This document shows, in pieces, positions 38,204 through 51,482 of a stretch of DNA of 64,000 bases. The notes below the pieces were generated by a model. The model saw nothing but the letters and a program-made list of their open reading frames with translations. It had not been told where the DNA came from and searched no databases. Location: NCBI GenBank assembly GCA_938091485.1, contig CALKMV010000010.1:1-64000 (forward strand). Reading direction: 5' to 3'. The translations under genes were made by a program, and so were the position numbers. Within the stretch, counting starts at the first letter, position 1; every line of letters starts with the position of its first letter. The stretch comes from an uncultured Luminiphilus sp. (GTDB lineage: Bacteria; Pseudomonadota; Gammaproteobacteria; Pseudomonadales; Halieaceae).

Positions 38204-39358
38204 ATGGAGCAATTATCGATACGAGACTGGATGATCCTCATTGGTGGGGTGATGATCGCAGCAGTGTTGATCGATGCGGTTCGGCGCTACTGGCGTGAGA
38301 GGCGAGCGGAACTCAAACTGAATGCGCGCATTGAGCGTGCAGCCCCTCTCTCAGCTGATGACGACGCGTTTAATCTCCTCACTGAGTTGCCCAATGGGGG
38401 CGCCCGCATCGTCCAGCGTGACGATCTGCAAATCGATTCGGCGATGACGACGGTTGATCCAGTTGCCGGCTTCAATGCAGCGGGCGAAAGCACTGTCATC
38501 AGTGATATAGGGCAACAGTCGGATCCCGAGCCGTTCTCACGGTCTGATCCGATTGACGTTGCCGTGGAGGCCCAGCTCGCTAGCGCCGTGACCATGGGAG
38601 AAGATTCAGAACAGATCCCCTCACCAGGCGGAAAGCCTGAGAGTCACGAGCGTGACGATAAATCAGCCGCTGTCGACGCGGAAGCTGAACAGGGCGCCTC
38701 CACGATGTCACCTGCCTCTGAAAATGAGCTTTCTGACCATGACGAGTCAAAAAGTGAAGAGCCCGTGTCACGGCGAAGAACCGTCAAACCGCCTTCTGAA
38801 TCGGACGTCAATGACGCTGAGTCTGAAGCACCGGATGCGGGAACGGTTGACTGGCTGGACGCGCTGGAACCCGAGGAGGAGTCTGATCCTGATTTACCTG
38901 AGCATGGCCGATTGCCCAGGGGTGCTAATACCCACGTGTTTATTCTCTATGTGGTTGCGCAGGCAGAGGAAGGCTTCTCGGGCACAGAGATACTGGAAAC
39001 ACTGCTGGCCTGTGATCTGAGATTTGGGGATATGGATTTCTTTCATAGACATGAACGGGCTTCGGGTCGCGGTCCAATCGAGTTCAGCGTGGCCAATATG
39101 ATGAAGCCCGGCGTATTCGACATTGACAACATGGAGCCCTTGCAAACCAGAGGTCTCATGTTTTTTGTCACGCTGCCCGGCCCTGCCGATATGCTGAAAG
39201 CTTTCGACTATATGTATGAAACGGTCAAGGTGGTCGCTAAACAGTTGGGCGGCGACATTCAGGATGAAACGCGGAGTGTTATTACCCGCCAAAGTCTCGA
39301 GCACATGCGTCAGCAGATCCGAGAGCTCGAAAGACGTCTGCTTGTTCGCCGGAACTGA
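38204..39358 (+). CDS. zipA: cell division protein ZipA
   Basis: N-terminal TM (WMILIGGVMIAAVLIDAVRRYWR), acidic linker, C-terminal ZipA domain (HVFILYVVAQAEEGFSGTEILETLLACDLRFGDMDFFHRH). Confidence 0.92.
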   Translation: MEQLSIRDWMILIGGVMIAAVLIDAVRRYWRERRAELKLNARIERAAPLSADDDAFNLLTELPNGGARIVQRDDLQIDSAMTTVDPVAGFNAAGESTVISDIGQQSDPEPFSRSDPIDVAVEAQLASAVTMGEDSEQIPSPGGKPESHERDDKSAAVDAEAEQGASTMSPASENELSDHDESKSEEPVSRRRTVKPPSESDVNDAESEAPDAGTVDWLDALEPEEESDPDLPEHGRLPRGANTHVFILYVVAQAEEGFSGTEILETLLACDLRFGDMDFFHRHERASGRGPIEFSVANMMKPGVFDIDNMEPLQTRGLMFFVTLPGPADMLKAFDYMYETVKVVAKQLGGDIQDETRSVITRQSLEHMRQQIRELERRLLVRRN

Positions 39359-41994
<2,636 letters not shown>

Positions 41995-42020
41995 AAAGTA
42001 ATGGCGGGTTCTGCTCGGGA

Positions 42021-42048
42021 TGTCATGGGAATGTCATATAAGTAACAT
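42021..42048 (+). promoter_or_regulatory. PhoB binding site (Pho box)
   Basis: TGTCATggga aTGTCATataag TAACAT: repeats at 11-bp intervals, 41-68 bp upstream of phoB. Confidence 0.75.
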
Positions 42049-42088
42049 GTAATAGGGTGTTGAGGCTCAACGGTAATCTAGAGGCGTT

Positions 42089-42799
42089 ATGTCTGCGAAA
42101 AAAGTGCTGGTGGTGGATGACGAGGCAAGTATCCGCGAGATGCTTCGGCTGGCCCTAGAGCTTTCCAAGTTCGAGTGTTTGGAGGCGGCCGATATTCACG
42201 AGGCTTATCGCCTTATCACCGATGAATCGCCCGATTTGGTGCTATTGGACTGGATGTTGCCCGGCGGCAGCGGTATTGAGCTGCTTCGGCGCCTTAAGAA
42301 GGAAGAGGCTACTCAGGCGTTGCCCGTGATCATGCTGACAGCCAGGACCCACGAAGATAACGTCGTTCAGGGTCTGGAAGTCGGCGCGGATGATTACATC
42401 ACCAAGCCGTTTGCGCCCAAAGAGCTGATTGCCCGGATGAATGCAATACTCCGCCGCTCCTCTAGCGACGAGGGAGGCAGCGAGCTGCGCGTGGGCGAGC
42501 TCGTACTCGAAGTTGACAGCCGCCGTGTGATGCTCAGCCAAAAAGCGCTCGATATGGGCCCCACAGAATTCAAGCTATTGCATTTTTTTATGTCTCACCC
42601 GGAGCGGGCTTATTCTCGCGCGCAATTGCTAGACAGGGTTTGGGGTGCGAACGTCTACGTGGAAGAGCGGACGGTTGATGTGCACATTCGTCGCCTTAGA
42701 AAGGCGTTGCAGGCGGGTGATTCCATTTATGCGGATTTGATCCAGACGGTGAGGGGCACGGGCTATCGTTTCTCACCCCGAGATCTGGCGGTGGCGTGA
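42089..42799 (+). CDS. phoB: phosphate regulon response regulator PhoB
   Basis: 236 aa; receiver domain VVDDEASIREML, LVLLDWMLPG, OmpR/PhoB winged-helix C-terminus; paired with phoR. Confidence 0.93.
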   Translation: MSAKKVLVVDDEASIREMLRLALELSKFECLEAADIHEAYRLITDESPDLVLLDWMLPGGSGIELLRRLKKEEATQALPVIMLTARTHEDNVVQGLEVGADDYITKPFAPKELIARMNAILRRSSSDEGGSELRVGELVLEVDSRRVMLSQKALDMGPTEFKLLHFFMSHPERAYSRAQLLDRVWGANVYVEERTVDVHIRRLRKALQAGDSIYADLIQTVRGTGYRFSPRDLAVA

Positions 42800-44124
42800 C
42801 CACGCCCAGCTTTCTTGTTCTGGAATCGCGCCGTCTATTAGCGGCACTGTTGACCGCCGGTGCGATATGGTTGCTGACGCAAGACTGGAAATTGGCTGTG
42901 ATGGCGCTGACTCTTGTCCTGGCAATTTTATGGGGATGGCAGCTGACAAACATTTACCGCTGGTTTGCTGATCCTGAGCAGTTGCCTCCTATTTCAGACT
43001 CAGGCCTCGGCGGTATTCTTCGTGATGTCTATGCGCTCCGCAGCCGAGACACGCTTGGCGCCGTGGCCTCCGCGCGGTCACGGCCTTATCTGACAGACTC
43101 TTTGGCGTCTATGCGGGACGCAGCGCTGATCATCAATTCAGATCGACGGTTGGTGTGGTGCAATGACGCGGCCGAATATCTGTTGGGAATCAAGTTTGAG
43201 GACGAAGAGGGTAAACCATTCTCCGAAGTTGCACCCGGTAAGTCACTCAAGCGCTATATGCGGGATGAGAACTATCAAAAACCATTGCGGATAAAGCCTG
43301 GGCCGGATCCCGAAAGTTGTCTGCAGCTGGAGTTTTCTCGTTTTGGCGTCAACGACCGCCTGGTGTTCGTGAAAGATGTCACCGAGCAGGACAAGCTGGA
43401 GCGTATGCGGCGTGATTTCGTCGGGAACGTGTCCCACGAGCTGCGCACTCCGTTGACGGTTATCAAGGGCTACATAGAAACACTGCAGTCGTTGATGGCG
43501 GATTCTGATGCACGACTTCAAAAGTCGCTTGACTCAATGGATATTCAAGCGGCCCGCATGGAGAACTTGATCTCGGATCTACTTTGGCTGTCGAGAATAG
43601 AAAGCGTGGAAGGGGAGCGTAAAGATGACCAGCTTGACATGGTCGACCTGCTAACCCACCTGTGCGATGAGTTGATGCCCGCTTGGCCTGATCGAAAAAT
43701 TGAGCTGGTGACTGCTTCAGATCTCTGTGTGCTGGGTAATGCAGCGGAGTTACGCAGTGCCGTCAGCAATCTGATTGTAAATGCGCTCAAGTACAGTGAA
43801 GCTCCCGTCAAGGTAACGTGGGCAGACACTGTTGTTGGCCCTCAATTGCTGGTCGCAGACCGGGGGCCCGGTATCGACGCCAAGCATATCCCGCGCTTAA
43901 CCGAGCGCTTTTATCGCGTCGATAAAAGTCGCAGTCAGGCAACAGGTGGAACTGGGCTGGGATTGGCAATCGTCAAACATGTAGCAGTATCGCATGACGC
44001 AAAATTGTTTGTTGACAGCGAGGTAGGTCGAGGAAGCACATTTCGGTTGGTATTTCCCAGCGAGCGTGCCGTAGCCTGTGACGTCTGCTCAACGGAGAGC
44101 GGTCCGGTCGGATCGCACAAATGA
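42796..44124 (+). CDS. phoR: phosphate regulon sensor histidine kinase PhoR
   Basis: 442 aa; FVGNVSHELRTPLTVIKGY H-box, PAS-like region, TGGTGLGLAIVKH. Confidence 0.94.
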   Translation: MTTPSFLVLESRRLLAALLTAGAIWLLTQDWKLAVMALTLVLAILWGWQLTNIYRWFADPEQLPPISDSGLGGILRDVYALRSRDTLGAVASARSRPYLTDSLASMRDAALIINSDRRLVWCNDAAEYLLGIKFEDEEGKPFSEVAPGKSLKRYMRDENYQKPLRIKPGPDPESCLQLEFSRFGVNDRLVFVKDVTEQDKLERMRRDFVGNVSHELRTPLTVIKGYIETLQSLMADSDARLQKSLDSMDIQAARMENLISDLLWLSRIESVEGERKDDQLDMVDLLTHLCDELMPAWPDRKIELVTASDLCVLGNAAELRSAVSNLIVNALKYSEAPVKVTWADTVVGPQLLVADRGPGIDAKHIPRLTERFYRVDKSRSQATGGTGLGLAIVKHVAVSHDAKLFVDSEVGRGSTFRLVFPSERAVACDVCSTESGPVGSHK

Positions 44125-44197
44125 CGGCCTTGGTGTCGACCTGACTTTAGGTCGGGTAACGGTTAGCATTGCCGGTCCCTGACCTCGGAACACAGCT

Positions 44198-45265
44198 ATG
44201 AGTCGGTTCTGGATCGACAAGATATCGGGCCTAAAGCCCTATGTGCCGGGAGAGCAGCCTGCCTCTGACACGCTGATCAAACTCAATACTAATGAGCACG
44301 CCTTGCCGCCAGCGGATGCAGTGCTTGCCGCCGTTCGCGACATTACCAGTGACCAGCTGCGGCGCTACCCAGACCCCACAGCGGAGCGCTTGCGGGCCGC
44401 TATCGCAACCGTCGAGTCATTGTCGCCAGAGCAGGTTTTTATGGGCAACGGTTCCGACGAGGTGTTAGCGCATCTTTGGTTTGCCTTCCTGAAAGGTAGA
44501 CGGGTTCAGACGCTGGACACGACCTACGGATTCTATCCGGTCTGGGCGGGACTCTACGATGCCGACCTCACAGAAGTGCCGGTACTTGAAGATTTTTCGG
44601 TGGACGTCGACGCTTTAAGAGACGATGACGCTGCGATCGTGCTGGCGAACCCCAATGCACCGACAGGGCGGGCGCTCACGCGAGATGACATTGCCTTGCT
44701 TGTCGATTCAAACAGTGATCGGCTGGTGGTCGTTGATGAGGCCTACTTCGGTTTCGGTGCAGAGACTGCAGTGCCTTTGATTTCGGACTATGACAATCTC
44801 ATTGTGACCCGCAGTCTCTCCAAAAGCCACTCGCTGGCAGGCATGCGCGTTGGGTATGCCATGGCACAACCGGATCTCATCGAAGGTCTGAACCGTGTCA
44901 AGGACTCCTTCAATTCCTATCCTCTGGACGCTATCGCGCAGGCAGCGGCGACGGCGGCCGTAGCAGACAGCCAGTGGCTAGAGCAGGCTGCGGCGACCGT
45001 GTGCGAGGTTCGCGATCGAATGACTGCGGGTCTCCGTGCAATGGGTTTCGAAGTGCTGCCCTCTCAGACAAACTTTGTCTTTACTCAACACAACACGTTG
45101 CCCGGTAAGAAAATCTTTAATACGTTGCGCGAGCGGGATATTTTGGTTCGACGCTGGGATCGGCCGCGGATTGAGAACTGGCTGCGCATTTCGGTCGGAA
45201 CGCTGGCTCAAGTTGAGAAATTGTTGGAGGTGGTGCAGGAGATGGTAGCAACCGAGAGTGGCTGA
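44198..45265 (+). CDS. hisC: histidinol-phosphate aminotransferase
   Basis: 355 aa; KLNTNEHALPP, GNGSDEVLAHLW, TRSLSKSHSLAGMRVGYAM. Confidence 0.94.
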   Translation: MSRFWIDKISGLKPYVPGEQPASDTLIKLNTNEHALPPADAVLAAVRDITSDQLRRYPDPTAERLRAAIATVESLSPEQVFMGNGSDEVLAHLWFAFLKGRRVQTLDTTYGFYPVWAGLYDADLTEVPVLEDFSVDVDALRDDDAAIVLANPNAPTGRALTRDDIALLVDSNSDRLVVVDEAYFGFGAETAVPLISDYDNLIVTRSLSKSHSLAGMRVGYAMAQPDLIEGLNRVKDSFNSYPLDAIAQAAATAAVADSQWLEQAAATVCEVRDRMTAGLRAMGFEVLPSQTNFVFTQHNTLPGKKIFNTLRERDILVRRWDRPRIENWLRISVGTLAQVEKLLEVVQEMVATESG

Positions 45266-45271
45266 ATCTTC

Positions 45272-46396
45272 TCAGCGGCGACGGAGCACTATCGAGCCTA
45301 TGCTATAGCCCGCTCCAAATGAACATAACACGGCAAGATCGCCTGTGATCAGGTCTGCACTGTGCTTGTGGAAGGCGATAATCGAACCCGCTGACGAGGT
45401 ATTTGCGTACTCATCTAGGATCGTCGGAGACTCCTGCTCGGATGGCGCGCGACCGAACACTTTCCGAGCGATCAGGTCATTCATGTTTTGATTGGCCTGA
45501 TGGAGCCAGATTCGTTTCAGGTCATCCGCGACGATACCCATGCCCAAGAGTTGCCCAGTGATTTGCTCGGCGACGGCGGGGCAAACCTCCTTAAAGACTT
45601 TTCTGCCCTCCTGAATGAACAGCTTGTCTGTCTGGCCAATGCCACTCTCGTCGGCGCGATTCAGAAATCCAAAATTGTTGCGGATGTTGTTGGAAAACAG
45701 CGTTTGCAAGCGTGTATCAAGAATGTCCCAGCCCGCTGCATCCGGAGCGGTCTCATCGCTCTCGACCACTACGGCTGTAGCGACATCTCCAAATATGAAG
45801 TGAGAGTCCCGATCGCGGAAGTTAAGGTGCCCGGTGCAGATTTCGGGGTTCACCACGAGCACTCGCTCGGCACTGCCTGACTTGACGGCATCGCTTGCCT
45901 GCTGAATACCGAAGGTGGCTGAAGAGCAGGCCACGTTCATGTCAAAGGCAAAGCCTCGCGCGCCCAGAGCTGATTGCACTTCAATGGCCATGGCCGGATA
46001 GGCACGTTGCATGTTGGAAGCGGCGACGATGACGGCGTCCAAATCGTGCGCTCCAATGCCGGCCTCGGCCATGGCTTGTTCGGCAGCCTGGCAGGCGATT
46101 TCGCACATTACAGAGGGTTCATCGTCATGCCGTTCTGAGATCTCGGGCACCATACGATGCGGGTCTAGAATGCCTGCTTTATTGATGACAAAGCGAGACC
46201 TGATGCCCGACGCTTTCTCAATGAACTCGGCCGAGGAGTGTGTTTTGGCATCTAACTCGCCCGCTTCTATCGCGTCGCGATTCTCCGCGTTGTAGATGTC
46301 AACCCAGGCATTGAATGAGGCCACCAGTTCGTCGTTGCTGATACTTTCGGCTGGGGTAAACAGCCCCGAGCCTGTAATCACCGCAGCGGCCGTCAT
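45272..46396 (-). CDS. beta-ketoacyl-ACP synthase III family protein
   Basis: 374 aa; [12 protein letters not shown] active-site Cys, [21 protein letters not shown]. Confidence 0.9.
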   Translation of the reverse strand: MTAAAVITGSGLFTPAESISNDELVASFNAWVDIYNAENRDAIEAGELDAKTHSSAEFIEKASGIRSRFVINKAGILDPHRMVPEISERHDDEPSVMCEIACQAAEQAMAEAGIGAHDLDAVIVAASNMQRAYPAMAIEVQSALGARGFAFDMNVACSSATFGIQQASDAVKSGSAERVLVVNPEICTGHLNFRDRDSHFIFGDVATAVVVESDETAPDAAGWDILDTRLQTLFSNNIRNNFGFLNRADESGIGQTDKLFIQEGRKVFKEVCPAVAEQITGQLLGMGIVADDLKRIWLHQANQNMNDLIARKVFGRAPSEQESPTILDEYANTSSAGSIIAFHKHSADLITGDLAVLCSFGAGYSIGSIVLRRR

Positions 46397-46404
46397 GAGA
46401 AACG

Positions 46405-47700
46405 TTACCGCTTATCCAACGGGACGAAATCCCTTTGGGTTTGGCCAGTGTATAGCTGGCGGGGGCGGCCTATGCGGTAAGCGCCACCGATCATCTCGTT
46501 CCAGTGTGCGATCCAGCCAACCGTGCGGCCGATGGCGAAGATTACAGTGAACATGGAGGTCGGGATGCCCAGCGCTTTCAGAATGATGCCTGAGTAAAAA
46601 TCCACATTGGGGTAGAGTTTTTTGTCTATGAAATATTCGTCCTGAAGTGCAATTTCTTCAAGCCGCTTGGCGATTTCAAGATTTTCATCTTCTATGCCCA
46701 GTTCGGCCAATACTTCATCAGCCGCCTGCTTCATGACTTTGGCTCTGGGGTCAAAGTTTTTATAGACCCGGTGACCGAAGCCCATCAGCCGGAAGGGGTC
46801 GTCCTTGTCCTTTGCGCGGGCGATGAATTCATCGATACGGTCCACCGTGCCAATCTCTTCGAGCATTTTGACCACGGCCTCGTTGGCGCCACCGTGGGAG
46901 GGGCCCCACAGAGCCGCAATGCCCGCCGCGATACACGCAAAGGGGTTGGCTTGCGATGAGCCAGCCAAGCGCACAGTGGAAGTAGAGGCGTTTTGTTCAT
47001 GGTCGGCGTGGAGTAGGAAAATGCGATCCATGGCGCGCGCGATCGTTGGTGACACTTTGGTGGGCTCACAGGGGTTACCAAACATCATGTGTAGAAAATT
47101 AGCAGCGTAGTCGAGGCTGTTGTCCGGGTACATGAACGGCTGACCAATGGAGAATTTATAGCTCATGGCTGCGATGGTCGGCATCTTGGCAATCAACCTG
47201 AACGCCGCCACTTCCCGGTGCCAGGGATCGGAGATTTCCGTGGAGTCGTGATAAAACGCCGAGAGTGCACCGACTACGCCACACATAATGGCCATGGGGT
47301 GGGCGTCTCGACGGAAGCCATTGAAGAATGTCCTGATTTGCTCATGAACCATCGTGTGGCGGGTCATGATGCCGACAAACTCCTCTTTCTGCTCAGCCGT
47401 AGGAAGCTCACCGTTGAGTAGCAGGTAACAGGTTTCTAAATAGTCCGAATGTTCGGCCAGTTGCTCTATGGGATAGCCCCGATGAAGCAAAACGCCTTTC
47501 TCACCGTCGATAAAGGTAATTTGTGACTCGCAGGCTGCGGTGGAGGTGAAGCCGGGGTCATAGGTAAAGTAGCCATTGGCTGTCAGCTTGCCTACGTCCA
47601 CAACGTCAGGGCCCAGAGTTCCCGAGTGGATCTCAAGATCGATGACTTGCTCGGAGCCATCCTTCTGTGTGAGGTTCAGAGTGGCGTGCTTTTCGGGCAT
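46405..47700 (-). CDS. gltA: citrate synthase
   Basis: 431 aa; [62 protein letters not shown]. Confidence 0.97.
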   Translation of the reverse strand: MPEKHATLNLTQKDGSEQVIDLEIHSGTLGPDVVDVGKLTANGYFTYDPGFTSTAACESQITFIDGEKGVLLHRGYPIEQLAEHSDYLETCYLLLNGELPTAEQKEEFVGIMTRHTMVHEQIRTFFNGFRRDAHPMAIMCGVVGALSAFYHDSTEISDPWHREVAAFRLIAKMPTIAAMSYKFSIGQPFMYPDNSLDYAANFLHMMFGNPCEPTKVSPTIARAMDRIFLLHADHEQNASTSTVRLAGSSQANPFACIAAGIAALWGPSHGGANEAVVKMLEEIGTVDRIDEFIARAKDKDDPFRLMGFGHRVYKNFDPRAKVMKQAADEVLAELGIEDENLEIAKRLEEIALQDEYFIDKKLYPNVDFYSGIILKALGIPTSMFTVIFAIGRTVGWIAHWNEMIGGAYRIGRPRQLYTGQTQRDFVPLDKR

Positions 47701-47819
47701 GAGGGTGTCTACCGCAAGAATAAAGAGGATGCCAAACTAATGCTGAGTGCCTGTCATGTCAATTTGAAACGCGGTCAGCGGCTCAGGTCGTCGGTTCAGT
47801 CGCTCCCGGCGCAGTGAAA

Positions 47820-47848
47820 TTGTAATCAATTGATAGCCCACCTATACT
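47820..47848 (+). promoter_or_regulatory. candidate sigma70 promoter for sdhC (TTGTAA-N17-TATACT)
   Basis: Hexamers with 17-bp spacing, 71 bp upstream of the sdhC start. Confidence 0.5.
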
Positions 47849-47918
47849 CCGGACCGCAGAGGATCGTGCGTCGCCGACCCGATCCGATGCGGCAATTGCA
47901 ACTACCCTGAGACTTAAT

Positions 47919-48305
47919 GTGAGACCGACCTCGAGAGACACGCGTCCTGTCAATCTGGACCTCGGCACTATTGATTTGCCGGTAACCGCCTATGCCTCCA
48001 TCACGCACCGCGTGACAGGTGTGCTGATGTTTTTTTCCAGTTTTTTACTGTTGTGGGCACTAGACAGAAGCCTCGCTTCTGAAAACTCATTCAATGAGAT
48101 GGTAGTGGTGCTGTCTTCGCCAGTGGCTAAGAGCATCTGCTGGGCGATTGCCTCAATTTTGACCTATCACGCGCTCGCCGGGATCAAGCATCTCATTATG
48201 GATGCGGGTATTGGCGAGACAATGCGAGGCGGCGTAGTGGGAGCGCGAGCGGTATTCCTGCTGGCTGCGGCCAGCGCTGTGGTATGGGGGTTACTGATAT
48301 GGTGA
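47919..48305 (+). CDS. sdhC: succinate dehydrogenase cytochrome b556 subunit
   Basis: GTG start; VNLDLGTIDLPVTAYASITHRVTGV and TYHALAGIKHLIMD heme-ligand region. Confidence 0.93.
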   Translation: MRPTSRDTRPVNLDLGTIDLPVTAYASITHRVTGVLMFFSSFLLLWALDRSLASENSFNEMVVVLSSPVAKSICWAIASILTYHALAGIKHLIMDAGIGETMRGGVVGARAVFLLAAASAVVWGLLIW

Positions 48306-48658
48306 CCTCAGTCACAAGCTTTAGCCGTTCGGGTCTCTCAGATTGGCTTATTCAGCGGGTCACCTCGCTAGTGTTGCTCGCATATTTTGTTGTGATCGCC
48401 TACCAGTTACTGGGTTCAGTTGACTACACTTCATGGAGACTGCTATTCGACCAGACTTGGATGAAGGTCTTCACCCTGATGGCAGCGCTGTCGTTAGCGG
48501 CCCATAGTTGGATTGGTTTGTGGTCGGTATTCACCGATTATCTGACTGAGAGAATGTTGGGGCCTAAGGGCAATGTGATCAGGCTGATAAGCCAGCTGGG
48601 TGTCTCTTTGGCATTGGTGGGTTATGTCATATGGGTCATTGTCATTATTTGGAGCTGA
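48299..48658 (+). CDS. sdhD: succinate dehydrogenase membrane anchor subunit
   Basis: Start at MVTSVTSFSRSGLSDWLIQRVTSLVLLAYF; HSWIGLWSVFTDYL. Confidence 0.92.
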   Translation: MVTSVTSFSRSGLSDWLIQRVTSLVLLAYFVVIAYQLLGSVDYTSWRLLFDQTWMKVFTLMAALSLAAHSWIGLWSVFTDYLTERMLGPKGNVIRLISQLGVSLALVGYVIWVIVIIWS

Positions 48659-48727
48659 TGGGTTGACCTGCGGCTTGAGTCATTGGGACCAGCGCGCGAC
48701 GCGCCTCCCGGGGTATATGTTTACGTT

Positions 48728-50491
48728 ATGAGAACAATTTCTTTTGATGGCGTTATTGTGGGCGGTGGCGGCGCAGGCATGCGCGCGGCGCTGCAGTTGG
48801 CCCAGTCGGGTTATAAAACTGCCGTGATCTCCAAGGTGTTTCCGACCCGTTCGCATACTGTATCCGCGCAGGGCGGTATTACCTGCGCGATAGCCAGTGC
48901 TGACCCCGATGACGACTGGCGGTGGCATATGTATGACACCGTGAAAGGATCTGATTACATCGGTGATCAGGATGCCATTGAATATATGTGTTCCGTTGGC
49001 CCAGAGGCGATCTTCGAATTGGAGCACATGGGCCTGCCGTTCTCGCGTACCGAGGAAGGACGCATTTATCAGCGCCCCTTTGGCGGGCAGTCGAAGAATT
49101 TCGGTGAGGGCGGGCAGGCTGCCCGCACCTGTGCCGCGGCTGACCGCACTGGTCACGCGCTGCTTCATACCCTGTATCAAAACAACATCAAAAACGAGAC
49201 CGTTTTCTTCAACGAGTGGTTTGCGGTCGATCTGGTGAAAAACCAAGATGATGCCGTGGTAGGTGTGATCGCCATTTGTATAGAGACCGGCGAAACCGTC
49301 TACGTGAAGTCGAAAGCGACCGTATTTGCGACCGGTGGCGCGGGCAGAATCTATGCCTCGACTACCAACGCCCACATCAATACCGGTGATGGGATGGGGA
49401 TGGCGCTGCGGGCCGGTGTACCCGCGCAAGATATGGAGATGTGGCAGTTTCATCCGACCGGCATTTATGGTGCCGGCACGCTGGTGACTGAGGGTTGCCG
49501 AGGAGAAGGCGGCTACTTGGTCAACAAGGATGGCGAGCGTTTTATGGAGCGCTATGCGCCCAACGCCAAAGATCTGGCTGGTCGAGATGTTGTGGCACGT
49601 TCAATGGTTTTGGAGATTCTCGAAGGGCGGGGCTGCGGGCCCAACGGCGATCACGTTAAGCTCAAGCTAGACCATTTGGGTGAAGAGGTGTTGGAGTCCC
49701 GGCTGCCTGGCATCTGTGAGTTGAGCCGCACTTTTGCTCACGTCGATCCAGTTAAGGAGCCCATCCCCGTTGTCCCGACATGCCACTACATGATGGGCGG
49801 GATCCCCACAAACGTGCATGGTCAGGCTCTGACCGTCGATGTGCAGGGTAATGATGCAGTGATCCCGGGTCTGTATGCGTGTGGCGAAGTTGCCTGCGTG
49901 TCGGTGCATGGTGCGAACCGACTTGGTGGCAACTCTTTGCTGGATCTCGTGGTCTTCGGACGAGCCTCTGGTTTGTTTATCGAGAAGTCGCTGCGCGAGG
50001 GTATCGAGCTTCGGGATGCGTCACAGACGGACATTGAAGCAGCAGGTGCGCGGCTTCAGGCGCTCAACACTCGAGAGCAGGGCGAGCAGGTCGCCCCCTT
50101 GCGTCACGAGCTTCAGGAGATCATGCAAAACCACTTTGGTGTGTTCCGAACTGGTGAGTTCATGCGTGAGGGAATCGCCAAGCTGGTTGATCTGCGAGAG
50201 CGCGTCGAGAATGTTGCGCTCGCCGACCGCTCGAGTGCTTTTAATACCTCACGGATAGAGTGTCTGGAGTTGCAAAACTTGTTCGAGACCGCAGAAGCGA
50301 CCGCAGTTGTTGCGGAGGCTCGAGATGAGAGCCGTGGTGCACACGCCCGTGAGGATTTCACCGAGCGCGATGATGAAAACTGGCTGTGCCACTCCCTGTA
50401 TCACAGCGAAGACAAGCAAGTATCCAAACGCAGCGTCAATTTCACCCCACAAACCGTTGAAACCTTCCAGCCGAAGGCGAGAACTTACTGA
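48728..50491 (+). CDS. sdhA: succinate dehydrogenase flavoprotein subunit
   Basis: Start at [54 protein letters not shown]. Confidence 0.97.
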   Translation: MRTISFDGVIVGGGGAGMRAALQLAQSGYKTAVISKVFPTRSHTVSAQGGITCAIASADPDDDWRWHMYDTVKGSDYIGDQDAIEYMCSVGPEAIFELEHMGLPFSRTEEGRIYQRPFGGQSKNFGEGGQAARTCAAADRTGHALLHTLYQNNIKNETVFFNEWFAVDLVKNQDDAVVGVIAICIETGETVYVKSKATVFATGGAGRIYASTTNAHINTGDGMGMALRAGVPAQDMEMWQFHPTGIYGAGTLVTEGCRGEGGYLVNKDGERFMERYAPNAKDLAGRDVVARSMVLEILEGRGCGPNGDHVKLKLDHLGEEVLESRLPGICELSRTFAHVDPVKEPIPVVPTCHYMMGGIPTNVHGQALTVDVQGNDAVIPGLYACGEVACVSVHGANRLGGNSLLDLVVFGRASGLFIEKSLREGIELRDASQTDIEAAGARLQALNTREQGEQVAPLRHELQEIMQNHFGVFRTGEFMREGIAKLVDLRERVENVALADRSSAFNTSRIECLELQNLFETAEATAVVAEARDESRGAHAREDFTERDDENWLCHSLYHSEDKQVSKRSVNFTPQTVETFQPKARTY

Positions 50492-50512
50492 GTCCTTCAG
50501 GAGCGATAGCAG

Positions 50513-51220
50513 ATGCTACAGGTCAGTCTATACCGTTATAACCCCGAGACGGACGAAGCCCCTTACATGCAGGATTTTTCGGTCGATACAAGTGGCCGTG
50601 ATCTGATGGTGCTCGATGTACTGGAGTTGATCAAGGCAGACTACGACGGCAGCGTCACCTATCGCCGGAGTTGTCGGGAGGGCGTTTGCGGTTCAGATGG
50701 CCTGAACATGAATGGGAAGAACGGTCTGGCTTGCATCACGCCGCTTTCAGAGGCCGTCAAAGGCGGGAAGCTGGTCATTCGTCCGTTACCTGGACTGCCG
50801 GTCATTCGCGACCTTGTCGTCGATATGAGCCTCTTTTACGCCCAGTACGAGAAGGTGCAGCCCTATTTGCAGAATCCCACGCCGGCCCCGGCAATCGAGC
50901 GGCTACAGTCTCCGGAAGAGCGAGCCCAGTTGGACGGCCTGTACGAGTGCATTCTCTGTGCTTGTTGCTCCACCAGCTGTCCTTCCTTCTGGTGGAATCC
51001 CGATCGCTTTGTGGGGCCTGCAGGTTTGCTTCAGGCCTATCGTTTTCTGGCCGATAGTCGCGATACCGCGACAGAAGACCGACTGTCCAAGTTGGACGAT
51101 CCCTTCAGCGTCTTTCGTTGTCACGGTATCCAGAACTGCGTCAACGTGTGTCCGAAGGGCCTGAATCCAACCAAGGCCATCGGTCATATTCGCACCATGC
51201 TGTTGAATCGCGCTACCTGA
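50513..51220 (+). CDS. sdhB: succinate dehydrogenase iron-sulfur subunit
   Basis: 235 aa; YRRSCREGVCGSDGLNMNGKNGLAC, CILCACCSTSCPSFWWNP. Confidence 0.97.
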   Translation: MLQVSLYRYNPETDEAPYMQDFSVDTSGRDLMVLDVLELIKADYDGSVTYRRSCREGVCGSDGLNMNGKNGLACITPLSEAVKGGKLVIRPLPGLPVIRDLVVDMSLFYAQYEKVQPYLQNPTPAPAIERLQSPEERAQLDGLYECILCACCSTSCPSFWWNPDRFVGPAGLLQAYRFLADSRDTATEDRLSKLDDPFSVFRCHGIQNCVNVCPKGLNPTKAIGHIRTMLLNRAT

Positions 51221-51278
51221 TACTGCCGCCATACCAGCAGCGGAGCTCACTCCTATATCTCATTTTCATATCGCCTCT

Positions 51279-51307
51279 TTGACCGCGCTGTTCCGGTAAT
51301 ATATACT
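51279..51307 (+). promoter_or_regulatory. near-consensus sigma70 promoter for the sucAB-lpdA-sucCD cluster (TTGACC-N17-TATACT)
   Basis: Both hexamers read directly; spacer gcgctgttccggtaata is 17 nt. Confidence 0.72.
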
Positions 51308-51335
51308 ATAACTGTAGGTTATATTATTGGCGGCA

Positions 51336-51363
51336 AGGCGGGGAAATGTGCGTATTTCCGCCG
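51336..51363 (+). other. predicted hairpin in the sucA leader (GGC-gg-GGAAAT-gtgcgt-ATTTCC-GCC then GTTTT)
   Basis: Inverted repeat read directly; lies between the predicted promoter and the sucA start. Confidence 0.5.
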
Positions 51364-51482
51364 TTTTGGGGCAAGGTTTAGCACCAGCTAAAATGGATTA
51401 ACTTACACTACGCCGACTGAGCGGGGGTGCCAGGCGCTGTTGATCGGCTGCTGCCGACTCGCGGACACTTCAGGGGGCTACA

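Noticed and set aside
48680-49453. 257-aa minus-strand ORF opposite sdhA
   Set aside because: sdhA is unmistakable; the antisense translation has no known fold or motif.
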